This document shows, piece by piece, positions 51,304 through 63,120 of a stretch of 64,000 nucleotides of DNA. The stretch's first letter is position 1. Every line of letters starts with the position of its first letter. This stretch comes from Castanea sativa (lineage: Eukaryota > Streptophyta > Magnoliopsida > Fagales > Fagaceae). The notes below the pieces were generated by a model. It saw only the letters and a list, made by a program, of their open reading frames with translations. It did not search any database and had not been told where the DNA came from. The position numbers and the translations under genes were made by a program. The stretch is from the NCBI RefSeq assembly GCF_040712315.1, contig NC_134015.1, forward strand, positions 52,119,464 to 52,183,463, written 5' to 3'.

Positions 51304-52099
51304 TGTAAGGACTGGATTTGGTTCCTAAGCTTAAAGGAATAAGGATTCATACCCAAAGAGCCCAACACAATACATTTATAGAGAGTGAGTTGAAAAACTA
51401 GGCTTTAATGGATCAAACAATGATTGTAGTGAGCCCAAATGAAAAAAGAAAAATCTGCATGAAGTAAATCGTCATCGACACAGTCTGAGGAGAATAAATC
51501 TTTTTATATATATTTCTCTTGAATATGGTTACAAATTCAGTTCTTCATGCTACAGTGGTCATTCTTTTTCTCCTTTTTTCCTCTCCTTTCGTAAGGGGCT
51601 TCCTTCTTCATTATATATCTCTCTCCCTTTCATCTCCATTATCCACGTGTAGATCAAGTTGTTGGCCTTGATCCCTGTCCCATCAGCACCTTTCTAAAAT
51701 ATTTGGAAGTAGCTTTAAGGCTGCTTACCACTGTTCATGTATCACCTCTACATTAATGCGGCTAGAAGGTTAGTCGCAGAGCATTCAATGCGGTGGTAGT
51801 AGTTTTCTCTTAGATATTTCCTAACTTCCCTTCGTTTTATGCTTCTATGACGTTTATCCTTATCAGTAGAATCTGTTGGAATGTTGTCCTTGAGGGCAGA
51901 CCAATCCTCCTCACCTCTGCTTTGATTAGCCAGGGTGGCATTCCTCCTCGGACTGTCTTCCATAACCCTTGCAGCTATAATTTGTTCGTGGTGTTCTATC
52001 TCTTACGTCTTCCCTATTGCCTACATGTCATCGGACAACTAAGCATCCTTGGACAAGGCCTACAGCCCAACATACTCTCCTGGGCTTTTTATCCCGACA
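51304..52099 (-). repeat. 3' LTR of the gypsy element
   Basis: 796 bp on the plus strand from TGTAAGGACTGGATTTGG to TTTATCCCGACA. It retains a segment of about 30 bases near 51911-51945 that is absent from the other LTR. Confidence 0.93.
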
Positions 52100-52578
52100 A
52101 TAGCCACTCAAAATTCCCTTCCTTTGCTCCTCGGAAAAGAAAGGGATTTTGATATTATCATCATTATTCCCTTCTTGTCACACGTCACCTTCTGTCTGCG
52201 CAAACGCCTTTTTCCAGTGCCTAACGCACGTTCTTGACGTTACGGCATCCCGGGCGAGCTTGTATTAAATTTCTACGCCTCCATGTCTCCCACGTTCTAC
52301 AACGTGATGGAGATCCAACGGCAAAGGATTTTCTTAGAACTTGGGCGGGAATTCTCCCACTTGTCTCTCTCTCTGATACAAATACTGTTTGAAGACCTCG
52401 TTCACTCCACTTTTACTCAAAAATATCAAGAACCAGTCTGAGGCGAGTTTCTTCCCTTGTGTAAGTCATTTAACTATTTTCGTTTATTTTTTCTTCTACT
52501 TTTCTTTACCTAGAATTCCTTCCTCTTCGGCCCCCTAATTTCCTCTACTTTCTTTTCACCTTCAACTCTTTATTACTT

Positions 52579-55126
52579 ATGGGTAGGTTTGCTCATTTGG
52601 TTGACTCCGCCGAAGGTATAGAGAGCTTTAAAGCTCAATATAGAATTCTCTCGGGAGTCTCCATTAGGTATTGTAAATAGGGGGATTGTTACGCTCAAAG
52701 GCAGGAGGGAGAAGTGGTAATCCCGATGATTGCCTTCTTAGAGGGAGGGATGAGAATCTCATGGGTAGAGTTACTAGGGATTATTTAATAGCTCATAGAT
52801 TAGCCCCCACCTAGTGTGCTCCTAATATGTTTAGGATCCTTGGCAGTGTCAATGCCCTTAAGGAGAAGATGAGTGGGAACCTCACCCATCATGATGTTAA
52901 CTGGGTTTACAACCGCCATAAATTATTAGGGCAAGATTTCCTCATCGTTTTAAGGGAGTGGCACGATGGGCTTCACTGTTTAACCAAAGAAGGGACACTA
53001 GGTGGGGTGTTTTAGGTCTAGATACCCTTTATTTCTACTAACCCCCTGTGTGTAATTTTGCAATTTGTGCTTACAAGTTTAATTTTCTTCTTAAATATGT
53101 TACACTTCTGACAATATGTTTACACTTGGTGATTTTGCAGATAAATACTCGGCCATTCCCAATTTCAGCCTTGTTAACAAGTCAGACCTCAACAAAGTAC
53201 TAAAGGTCGAGGTATTCGTTCACACTGACGGGCAGGTGAGGGTAGCTCATTTGATCCTCGGCTACACTCCCTTGTCATTCAGCTTCCAAGAGCCTAAATG
53301 CGTGATCAAGGCGAGAGACCGTCGCTTGCACCTAATCAACATTGCTATGCGCAGCTTTTTAAATCCAGACACAGCACCACAAGATGTACTAGAAGTAGAG
53401 CTGTTACCACAGTATAAGGTCGAGGAAGAAGCAACTCCTTCCCAACTAGCCATCAGAGAGGAGGAATAAATAGTCGAAGTTTCTGATTCTGAGGATGATT
53501 TTGAGGTATTCAATCGACCTGAATCCCTGGAGACTCCCACCAGTGACTTTAGTAATCTCCCGTTGGCACAAGTAAGTCAAACATAAGAAGAAGACCCTTC
53601 CATTCTTGAAGCCATGGGACTACAGCGCAGGGCAAGAACGAGCCTTCATGACTTACTGGAATCTCAGGTTGGGGGTAACGTCCCTAAGAAGACAGCCCAA
53701 CCAAAGCCTCCAAACCTTCCTTTCGCCCAGGTCTCCCAGGTTAACCTGGCTGATAAAAAGAGGATAAGAGACCAGAAGGGAAAGGAGGTAATAGAGGAGA
53801 GAATGACAGCTTAGCTAAAGGAGTCTGAGAAGCAAAGAGGGGGAAAGCAAGCCAAGGTCGTGCAAACAAGATCATCCAGGGTGGCAACTGTCGTAGAAAG
53901 GAGGGATGACCACCAGGTCAAAGTCCTAGCTTGGGCCCCTTCCTTGGTGTTAGATGGAGGCCCCCTTCCCAACGATGCCTCCATAAGGGACTTCCAACAA
54001 GGAAGGGTTGGGTACGTCGCCAATGCCGTAGAGCAGGCTCTATTGCTGCCTACCGACATGGCTGACCTCAGAGGGATGAGGAATCACAAAGTGTTTCTCA
54101 CCTTGAAGAAGGATCTCGCCCTAGTAAGGCTTCCAACCAAAAAAACTTTTCTTTCTTTGCCCTTCTTCTTTTCTTCTTCTTTTTTTTTTTGTTTTTTTTT
54201 TTTTTACACTTAAAGTTATAACTATGTTTTTGTTCTTTTACTTTTACACTTTATGCTCCTTCCTCTGGTAGGCCGTCTAAGCCACACATAAGGTCGAGGA
54301 GATGGTCCGATCTGCCCATAGGACAATGAAGGATGAGGATAGTCGGCGCATTGCCATCGTGGAGGCATTTAATGTAGTCGACAAGAAAATTACAGAGTTG
54401 ACCATGAAGCTGAATAAGTCGGATCGAGACAAGAAAAGTGCTGAGGCTGCCCTGGAAGGAGCTGAGAGGCAGGTGGAGAACCAACGCAAGCAGCTTTGCC
54501 AAACCGAGGACCAGCTGTCCACAACCAAAGAACAGATCTTGAGCTTGAAAAAGAAGCTCGAAGAGGCCGAGAAGGCCAGGGACCAAGCCGAGCAAGACGG
54601 CTATGATGTGGGGGTGGCTGAGATCGAGGAAGCCCTCAGGGTTGAGGTCACAGGGGTATGTAGAGTTTACTGCCTCTAAGTGTGGAATGACGCCCTCAAC
54701 CAGGCTGGGGTTGAGGCCTCCTTTGCCCTTAGGAGGGCAGAAAACACTTACTACCCCCCAGCAATCTGCACGTCAAGCCCTCCAACTTTCACAAGTTCCC
54801 AAGCCGACCCTGTTCTTGAAAAAGCAAACGTGGCCAAGGATACCCAGATCCAAGCTCCTCCTTCTTCCACCAATCTTGCCGAGGACGTTGAGAAAGAAAA
54901 AGAAATCTCCAAGGGGGTGGTTCCTGAAATGACCAAACCTCCTTCTGCGCCCAAGGAAACTTCTAAGCGTGGAGAGGCTCCCCATGATATGGAGATAGTC
55001 CTTGCTGCAATCCCCCTTCCTGCCAAAGAAGACCCCAAAGGCAAATGTCCAGCTTTTACTGCTACTGAGGCGACCAAACCCATCAAAGGCACAGGGAAGA
55101 CGAACCCTCCCTTGAAGATCAACTAG
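52579..55126 (+). pseudogene. Antisense extra ORF (aORF) of the Tat element, decayed
   Basis: A gene-like unit on the strand opposite gag-pol. Exon 1 begins MGRFAHLVDSAEGIESF at 52579 and contains CAPNMFRILGSVNALKEKM, in the style of the 'putative gypsy-type transposon' domain (Pfam PF04195 by recall). Intron-like gaps precede exon 2 (acceptor at 53139-53140, exon 53141-54123, donor GTAAGG) and exon 3 (54272 onward). Exons 2 and 3 each keep one frame, interrupted by stops at 53467, 53584, 53812, 54278 and 54677; exon 1 also has a TAG at 52678 and a frameshift. Residues from about 54330 to 54640 form a strongly charged coiled coil (KKLEEAEKARDQAEQD). The function of such aORFs is unknown. A DNA-binding or structural role is only a guess. 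Confidence 0.75.
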
Positions 55127-55144
55127 GACTCAAATCTAAATCTG

Positions 55145-55154
55145 TGGGGCTTAG

Positions 55155-55202
<48 letters not shown>

Positions 55203-55203
55203 G
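55145..55203. repeat. (TA)n and poly-T tract
   Basis: About 30 bases of TA followed by about 18 T, between the aORF end and the tandem array. Confidence 0.95.
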
Positions 55204-55899
55204 AAACGAGAACCTTCATCTTTTATAAATATTTACCTTTCTCAAGGTTTAATTTAATGGAAATTAACAAATTTTAATCATAGATGTTTTGTGCAAATTT
55301 TGACGTTTCCTACATTCTATTTTACACTTAATTGGTTTAAGAGTGAAAGATAATAGCATTTAACTTAACATACACTCACGTACTTGACTTTAACAATCAT
55401 TGGTGCAAGTGATAGCATCACCACCCTACCTCACATAACTAATCATAGAGTAAGTGAAACTTCCCAAGCTTATCGTTCTCAACAAGAAGGAACTTTAACT
55501 TAGAAGAAATACTTCTTATACTTGGTCAATATATAAACAAAATATAGCCTAGATTTGTTAACAGGGTAAGTGATAATGCAACTACCATTTCCCATATAAG
55601 CAACAACAGATCTGACAGGACCACCCAAGATCATAATCTTGACAAAATAAACTATTAACTTTAAAACATACCTTAAAATAACCCACTTAAAGGGCCTTAC
55701 GCACCATCCATAGTTCCATGTATCCTACCCCTTAGTAGCAAATTTAAGGAATTGCCGAGGACTCCCAACTCATGACATGATCACAGATACCCTCACAAAT
55801 GCTTTAAGTGATGTTCAAGTGTGGCATAGTTAGACTAATTACTTGCAAATGATTGAGTTATCCATCATAGCTGGGCTACTTACTAATTCCCTTAACACA

Positions 55900-56215
55900 T
55901 GTGGTTCAAGAAACTTGACATAGACGAGGTTTTGTTTAACACTCAGAGAAATAATAAGAAGTATTAATTTACCTAAGATATGTGGTCCAAGGAGCCAGGT
56001 ATAACCAATATTCTATTTAACACTTAGAGAAATAACAAGAAGTATTAATTTACCCAAGGTATGTGGTCTAAGGAACTAGGCATGACCAATGTTTTGTTTA
56101 ACACTTAGAAAAATTATAAGAAGTATTCATTTACCCAAGGTATGTGGTCCGAGAAGCCAGGCATGACCAAGGTTCTATTTAACACTTAGAAAAATGATAA
56201 GAACAAGATAATGTT
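55900..56215. repeat. 81-bp tandem array, four copies
   Basis: The word TGTGGT(T/C)C recurs at 55900, 55981, 56062 and 56143. Each unit also contains ATTTAACACTTAGA-like and AAGAAGTATTAATTTACC segments. It lies between the pol end and the aORF end, the non-coding zone where Tat elements are known to carry satellite-like arrays. Confidence 0.95.
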
Positions 56216-56241
56216 ATAAGTAAAATATAGCAGGAATGCCT

Positions 56242-58465
56242 TTTATTAATAGTAATACCTCCGTAGGTTATTTACATTCCAAGGGCATGGTACAATTTTT
56301 TCATCTAGATCCTCCAGTAAATACGCTCCTATACTAGCTATCGAGGTGATACGGTACGACCTTTCCCAATTAGGTCCTAATTTTCCTCATGCTAGGTTCT
56401 TTGCATTACCCAAAACCTTTCGTAATACCAAATCTCCAGGGGCTAATGGTTTTAACTTCACATTTGAGTCATACCCTTGCTTAAGCTTTTATTGATAATA
56501 TGCCAACTGAACCATGACATTTTCTCTTCGCTTTTCAACCAAATCCAATCTTTTCTCTAGTAACCCCTCATTGCTGTCTGGAGTAAACAAACTTGTCTTC
56601 AGCATTGGAAATCCAATCTGCAGAGGAATAACAGCTTCGACACCATAAGTTAGGGAAAAATGAGTCTTACCTGTAGACCTATAAGGAGTAGTTCTATATG
56701 TCCAAAGAACATGGGGCAATTCTTTCACCCATTTGCCATTGGCATCATCCAACCTCTTTTTAAGCCCATTAACTATAATTTTATTCACAGCCTTGGCTTA
56801 CCCATTTCCCTGGGGATAAGCAGGAGTTGAATATTTGTTCTTGATGCCCATATCACAACAATAACTCCTGAAAGCTTTGCTATCAAACTGAAGCCCATTA
56901 TCCGAGATGAGGGTGTGGGGAATCCCAAACCGAGTAACAATATTTTTTTCACACGTACTTCTTAGCATCCACATCCCTGATGTTTGCCAGGAGTTTGACT
57001 TCAACCCACTTGGTGAAGTAATCAGTGCCAACCAACAACCATTTTCTGTTTCCTGTTGCCTTGGGGAAAGACCCTACAATATCTAAGCCTCATTGAGCGA
57101 AAGGCAAAGGACTAGAGAGAGAATTAAGGATACCTCCAAACTGATGAATATTTGGGGCAAATCTCTAGCACTGGTCACACTTCTTTACATACTCTTGTGC
57201 TTCCTTTTGCATACCTGGCCACTAGTACCCTTGAGTGAAGGCCCTATGAGATAGAGATATGCCACCTATATGACTCCCACAAATCCCTTTTCTTCCAAGA
57301 GGGGTTCTATTGTCTCGGGATGTATACACAGCAAGTACGGTCCAGAAAAAGAGTGCATATACAATTTTTGGTCCTCGGACAACAAAAAACGAGGAGCTTT
57401 TCTCCGTACCTTATTAGCTTCTCCCTTCTCCTCGGGCAAGATGTCATCCTTGAGAAACATAACAATAGGATCCATCCAACTAGGAGCCACCCTAGTTTGA
57501 TGAATCTGTACCACGTCCCTCCTTATCTCGGCAGGTTTGCATAAATCTTTAACCAGGATGGCCCGAGGTAAACCCTGAGCCAAGGAGGTTGCAAGCGTGG
57601 CAAGAGAATCTGCATGGGTATTTTTGCTTCTTGGTATCTACTGTAAGATGAAAGATTTGAACCCTGATTGTAAATTTTTGACCTAATTCAAGTAATCCTG
57701 CATCTTCAGATCCCTGGCTTCTAATTCACTCTTTACCTGTCCAACAACCAGCCTAGAATATGAAAACACTTCTAATGCCTTCCCTTGCATTTTCTGAACC
57801 ATAGTCATTCCCACTAACAAGGCCTCATACTCAGCCTCATTATTGGTGGCCAAGAAACCTAACCTTAAGGATTTCTCAATAATGATCCCCTCGGGAGATA
57901 CCATAACCAGCCCCATTCCGGATTCTCTTTGATTAGCAGCGCCATCAACATATACCTTCTAGGATAGAGGTTCTTGTAAAGAGACCATTCCTACTGATTT
58001 TCCATCCATATTTTGGTTGTCTCCTTTTTCTTCTACAGAAGGTTCAGCAAACTCAGCCACCAAGTCCGCAAGAACTTGGCCCTTAACAAAGGTGCGAGGC
58101 ATGTATTTGATATCAAAGGTCCCTAAAATTGTACCTCACTTAGCAATCTTCCCCGTATAATTAGCTCTCCAAAGTAGGGATTGAAGAGGAAGTTGAGTCA
58201 ACACCACCACCGTGTGAGCTTGGAAGTAATGGGGGAGCTTATGAGTTGCATGTATTACTGCTAATATGGCTTTTTCCAATCATAGATACCGAACTTCTTC
58301 TTTATGTAGGGACTTGCTCACATAATAGACTGGCCTATGAACTCCATCATTAACCCATATCAGTACCAAGCTAACTGCATGGGGAGCTACAGCAATGTAA
58401 GCAAACAGGATCTCGTCCTCCTTGGGCTTGGACATGATGGGTGGCTGAGAGAGGTATTCCTTTAA
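56242..58465 (-). pseudogene. pol: pol fragment: RNase H, second RNase H, integrase
   Basis: Minus-strand blocks in order. The end of RT into RNase H (LKEYLSQPPIMSKPKEDEI, then RPVYYVSKSLHKEE) starts at 58465. A second RNase H-like domain follows at about 57960-57680 (YVDGAANQRESGMGLVMVSP, then TNNEAEYEALLVG). The integrase core is at about 57031-56489 (GIPHTLISDNGLQFDS, then LPHVLWTYRTTPYRSTG), and a C-terminal part ends near 56242. Stops occur in most blocks. At 56792-56794 the codon is AAG (Lys) where the DDE glutamate of integrase is expected, right after an in-frame TAA. No protease and no RT palm/YXDD motif exist in the element. The fragment is dead. Confidence 0.88.
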
Positions 58466-59425
58466 CTGTTGGTCCTCCTCGACCTGCTTGTACTTATCAA
58501 TGCGGTCCATGAGCTAACACACAGTACTAACCGGTTTCCTTGTCAACGATTTCCTCAATTTGTGCTCGGTAGGCAGGCCGACCTTGAACGTTCTCACAGC
58601 TGCGTCATCAAAATCCCTATCAATCTCGTTAAACATCTCCCAGTATAGGTTAGAGTACGTTTTTAAGGTTTCTCTCTCTAGCATGGCCATATACAGCAAG
58701 GAGTCTAAAGGCCGAGGAACCCTACTACAAGTTACAAACCGAGAACCAAAAACCCTCATAAGCTCCTTAAAAGAGTGGATAGATCCCTCTTTTAGTCCAT
58801 TAAATTATCTCATCGCCACAGGCCCTAAACTGGATGGAAAGACCTTGCACATTAAAGTCTCGTTCTTAGAATGAACAACCATTCTCTGGTTGAAATGGTT
58901 CACGTGCTCCACATGGTCCGTTCTACCATTGTATACGGTAAATATTGGCTGAGTAAACCGCCGGGGAAGCCTTCCCTCCTCAATTCTCCGAGTAAAAGGT
59001 GACTTGGAGATCTGATTCAGAGCATTAATCATGGCATCGTTGCCCAGGCATTTACGAGAGGGACTTCTCCTCCTCTGCCTACCACGATGCTCCTCGACAT
59101 TGGAAAAAGACTCACTAGGAGGAGTCCTTGACCTGTGCCAATAGCTACGATCACTATCACCATCACCATCAGAAGAATGGTTATAACTTGAAGGAGTTCC
59201 TCCACGCCGCTCTCGTTGCAACCTTCTTCTCAAATGATCAATTTCCAACTGCATACTTCTAGTAGTTGCCTCATAAGAGACGTGGCTTCCACTCCTAGAC
59301 TGGCTCCTATTGGTATGTGTGGTATGGATACTACTTTCTCGGTCCTTCATTTTCTCAAGGTTAAGAAACTGATCTTGATGTTGGGACCCAACAAACTCCT
59401 CCCGGTTTGGCCCTGAGCCCACCAT
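58466..59425 (-). pseudogene. gag: gag, interrupted and truncated
   Basis: Begins MVGSGPNREEFVGSQHQDQF. An Arg/Ser-rich N-terminal region (HLRRRLQRERRGG and RGRQRRRSPSRKC) is followed by the retrotransposon gag core (FTVYNGRTDHVEHVNHFNQR; SRVPRPLDSLLYMAML; YWEMFNEIDRDFDDAAVRTF). In-frame stops lie near 58805 and 58514. The frame runs to VEEDQQ and then passes directly into the RT/RNase H segment at 58465, so the zinc-knuckle end of gag is missing too. A leader of only about 53 bases separates the 5' LTR from the start codon. Confidence 0.88.
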
Positions 59426-59478
59426 GACTCAGTGTTGTTTTCACTAAAGCTTGAGTAATTTCCATAGACATTGCCAAT

Positions 59479-60267
59479 TGTAAGGACTGGATTTGGTTCC
59501 TAAGCTTAAAGGAAGAAGAAAAAAATGCCCAAAGAGCCCAATACAATACATTTATAGAGAGTGGGTTGGAAAACTAGGCTTTAATAGATTAAACAATGAT
59601 TGTAGTGAGCCTAAATGAAAAAAAAAAAAAACCAAAACACAACTGTTTTGCATGAAGTAAATTGTCCTCGGCACAATCCGAGGAGAATAAATCTTATATA
59701 TATATATATATATATAGATATATTTCTCTTGAATATGGTTACAAATTAAGTTCTTCATGCTACAGTGGTCGTTCTTTTTCTCCTTTTTTCCTCTCCTTCC
59801 GTAAGGGGTTTCCTTCTTTATTATATATCCCTCTCCCTTTCATCTCCATCATCCACGTGTAGATCAAGTTATTGGCCTTGTTCCCTGTCCCATCAGCACC
59901 TTCTTGAAGTCTCTGGAAGTATCTGTAAGGTTGCTTACCACTGTTTAGGTATCCACATTAATGCGGTCAGAGGGTTAGCTGTAGAGCATTCAATGCGGTG
60001 GTAGTAGCTTTCTCCTAGATATTTCCTAGCTTCCTTTCGTTTTATGCTTCTATGACGTTTATCCTTATCAGTAGAATCTGTTGGAATGTTGTCCTCGAGA
60101 GCAGACCAATCCTCCTCAGACTATCTTCCATAACCCTCGCAGCTATAATTTGTCCGTGGTGTTCTATCTCTTACGTCTTTCCTATTGCCTACATGTCCTC
60201 GGACAACTAAGTGTTCTCGGACAAGGCCCACGACCTAACATACTCTCCTGAGCCTTTTATCCCTACA
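59479..60267 (-). repeat. 5' LTR of the gypsy element
   Basis: 789 bp with the same ends as the other LTR (TGTAAGGACTGG ... ATCCCTACA). Differences include a TA-repeat at 59695-59716 longer than its counterpart and a deletion of about 30 bases near 60113. The visible divergence implies an insertion that is not recent. Confidence 0.93.
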
Positions 60268-60463
60268 GGAGTCCTCTAAGTTTTAAAATTATTCAATTCA
60301 AGCATTTTGTCAAATTTTGTTTAAAAAAATTGGCCACTATTTTAAAGGCAATTTTTAACAAGATTGGACAGAATGTCTAAATTGAATAAATTTGAAAATT
60401 AGAAAACTTAATTGAACAAAAGTAAAATTAGAGATAAATGGTGCAGTTTGTATTGTAATTTTT
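60268..60463. repeat. Pre-insertion tandem duplication (right part)
   Basis: Continues the second copy of the unit seen at 51028-51303, starting with the target duplication GGAGT and matching copy 1 through GTGCA(A/G)TTTGTAT. Confidence 0.9.
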
Positions 60464-63118
60464 TTTTAATAGGAATCATGCCTCAAAATTAGGCTTAGGC
60501 TTTTTAGTTGATGGGATGTGTTCTAGAGCTCACTCTTGGGCCAAATGGACCCAAATCCAACCCTGGACTTGCCAAGTCTAAGCCCTTCTACCTATCATCT
60601 TCAAGATGTCATATTTTGTAAAGCAAAAAACAGATTCAATTTTTCTACCTAGTTGAAGATAGTGATGCTTTTTTATATGCACTACACCCTACACACAAAT
60701 ATATAACTATTATACTTAAGGGCAAGAGAGTGTGTTGTATAGTATAACTTGCCCCACCCTGCTTTAAAAGTTACCATGACTTTTGAGTGGAGTTGTGGTG
60801 TGTTTTTGTGTTAGAATCATTTTCCCTCTCCCTTGTGTGTGCATTTGTTTCTCAAAAAAAAAAAAGAGGGAGGGGGGGGCGACTTAGGTACAGTACTTAG
60901 GTGCTATTCCTTAGGTTCCCTTCTTAAGATTCTGTTATGTGGATTTTTTTTCATAAGATGGAAGTGTATTTTTTAGTTAAGTAGTCACATGACTAAATTT
61001 TAAGTGGAGAATCTAAGAAACAATATCTAAAGTACTGTACCTAAATTTTGTCATATATTTAATTATCATTAACAAGTTTGTACTTAAAATGAACAGCAAT
61101 GAATTCTTTTTTTTTTTTTTTCCATTTATATTATTCACAAATCACGACCCAATTAATATCCTTAGATTTGGGGGATCCTTTGCAAGTTGACAGAAAATAT
61201 AATTTTTGTCTCTTTCTTGATCCACTTTGATATATACTTTTTTCCAAATCTAGCATAAGAACCTCAAGGAAATATTAATAATAAAAATAAAAATAAAAAT
61301 AAAAATATCCAGAAACATATTTAATTTTGATGGGACTTATAGCAGACAGCCTAATTTTTCTCCACCACAATGCATTAGGATAGGAGTAAAGTCCTCAAAT
61401 GAAAACTGAGCCAAGAATGCTACAATCTAACAAGCAGAAATATATATAGGTCAAAACAAAATAACAGATACACCGTGGATTACACGTTTGAATGCACGTG
61501 CACCTTAATTATGATTATTGTTCACTTTACATCTCGACATTAAGTTTAATAGAAAAATATGACACTGCGTGAAAAGACTTAATTATCATTCTTCTTAATT
61601 CTTTAAAACCAAAGAATAAATTACACTTTACCATCCTACACTTTACCATCTTACACTATAATTCTGATTATACTTTGCATCATAAATTTTGAATTTTCAT
61701 CCAAGTTAACAGCAAACTTAACGTTGGGATGCTAAGTGTAATAAAGCACATAATTTAGAATGCAAAACATGTCTTCGAAAAGTTTAAGTTACAAAGTATA
61801 ATATTGGGTATAGTTTGAGTGGATAAGGTGTAACTTCTCCAAAAATAAATTAAAAATGTTCTTGCACCTCATTTTAGCCCAAGGCTACATCACATTACGT
61901 GAGGGTTAATTACTAAGCAGCTGTATTGGTTAAAGAAATAAGTTCCCAAGATGCATGTGTGCAACTTAACTTGGACTTTGTATCTTCAGAAAAAAGCTCA
62001 AACATACTTGGAATTTTTTTTTCTTTCCCTATTTCAAATATTGATGCTTTGTTCTAATCACAATTTACCACCTTAATAATTGTAAAAAAAAAATAGTGAA
62101 GATTTTTATATCTCTAGCATCACTCTTTCCCTTTTATTGAACAGACTTTGACACAACACATAAAGAAAGACTAAGCTGTTCTGATTCTGCACCATTCTAA
62201 TTGCAAAACTGACCCATTGATCAATGTCATTTGTGCAGTTACTCCTAAGAAAGAGACCACAAGCACTATTATGTACCCTCAGGAAACTATATATGGGAAC
62301 TGATTTTGTGATACCCCGATTTATAGATGTGTGAATCTCAATTGGAGTGTGTATTTAGTTGATTTAAATTGTTATATGGGAATATATCTTTTTCAACGTA
62401 GAATTAAACATTTCACTAATTCTTTATCTTTTATATTAATTTTTATATTATTATATTTATAGTATAGTATTAATCCATTTTAATTACATAATATTAAATT
62501 GCTACAACATTATATGCAAAAGTTTTATGATCTAGCAAATATGGTTAAAGCTTTACTAACTTGTGAGTTGTGACAAATGGGACATGTAATCCCATCCAAA
62601 TTAATATGAGCAACAGCTTCTCCAACCTTCCTATCAGTGAAATTTTTCAAAACGAAAGTTGAAAATTAGTTTTGTACCTACCAATTTATGTCATTGACAA
62701 GTCTTCGGAAAAAAAATTAATGTTTTCTAGTTACAACAATGTTATCTTGGCAAATTAAACTCTTTTTTTTTTTTTCTCCAACAAAGAGAAGAGAGAAGAT
62801 CTGAATCCAAATTCTTCGTTTGGAAATAACCGAATAAGTTCATCGAAACATAGAGTTCTTACCAACCATCCAAATCTTGTAACTAGTAAAATTCTGACAT
62901 ATGGCATTATGACATGGCACCATTCAGATGATGCCACATCATAGATCGGTAAGCTTAGATGCCATAAGGATTGGGATGAGAGAGAAAAATTGAAACAAAG
63001 ATTAGATGCGAATCTGAGTGTAACACACTAATATTATTGCAATTAAAAATTGGTGAAAGTTTGCGAAGTAGAAGTATGCTATATCCTTATGAATAATTAT
63101 CAGTGTTAAAATGTATTA
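60464..63118. other. AT-rich intergenic DNA
   Basis: No coding frame recognised. Contains a poly-A/poly-G patch at about 60856-60880 and an (AAAAT)n run near 61277-61305. Confidence 0.5.
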
Positions 63119-63120
63119 AG

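Larger units (their letters stand above)
51304..60267 (-). mobile_element. Ty3/gypsy LTR retrotransposon, Tat type, defective
   Basis: An 8964-bp element with both LTRs (TG...CA) and a perfect 5-bp target duplication GGAGT (51299-51303 and 60268-60272). Gag and pol read on the minus strand, so the 5' LTR is at 59479-60267. Order along the element: gag, pol fragment (RNase H, a second RNase H, integrase), an 81-bp tandem array, then a long ORF on the opposite strand before the 3' LTR. An antisense extra ORF, dual RNase H and 3' tandem arrays are known traits of the Tat lineage (RIRE2, Grande, Retand, Ogre relatives). Protease and the RT core are missing and all ORFs carry stops, so it could only have moved with helper proteins. 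The sequence after the 5' LTR (ATTGGCAATGTC) is not a clear primer-binding site. Confidence 0.93.

Noticed and set aside
54251..55122. Minus-strand open frames opposite the aORF
   Set aside because: They are shadows; composition and homology support the plus-strand frame.
55900..56215. CRISPR-like array
   Set aside because: Units are contiguous 81-bp repeats without unique spacers, inside a plant retrotransposon.
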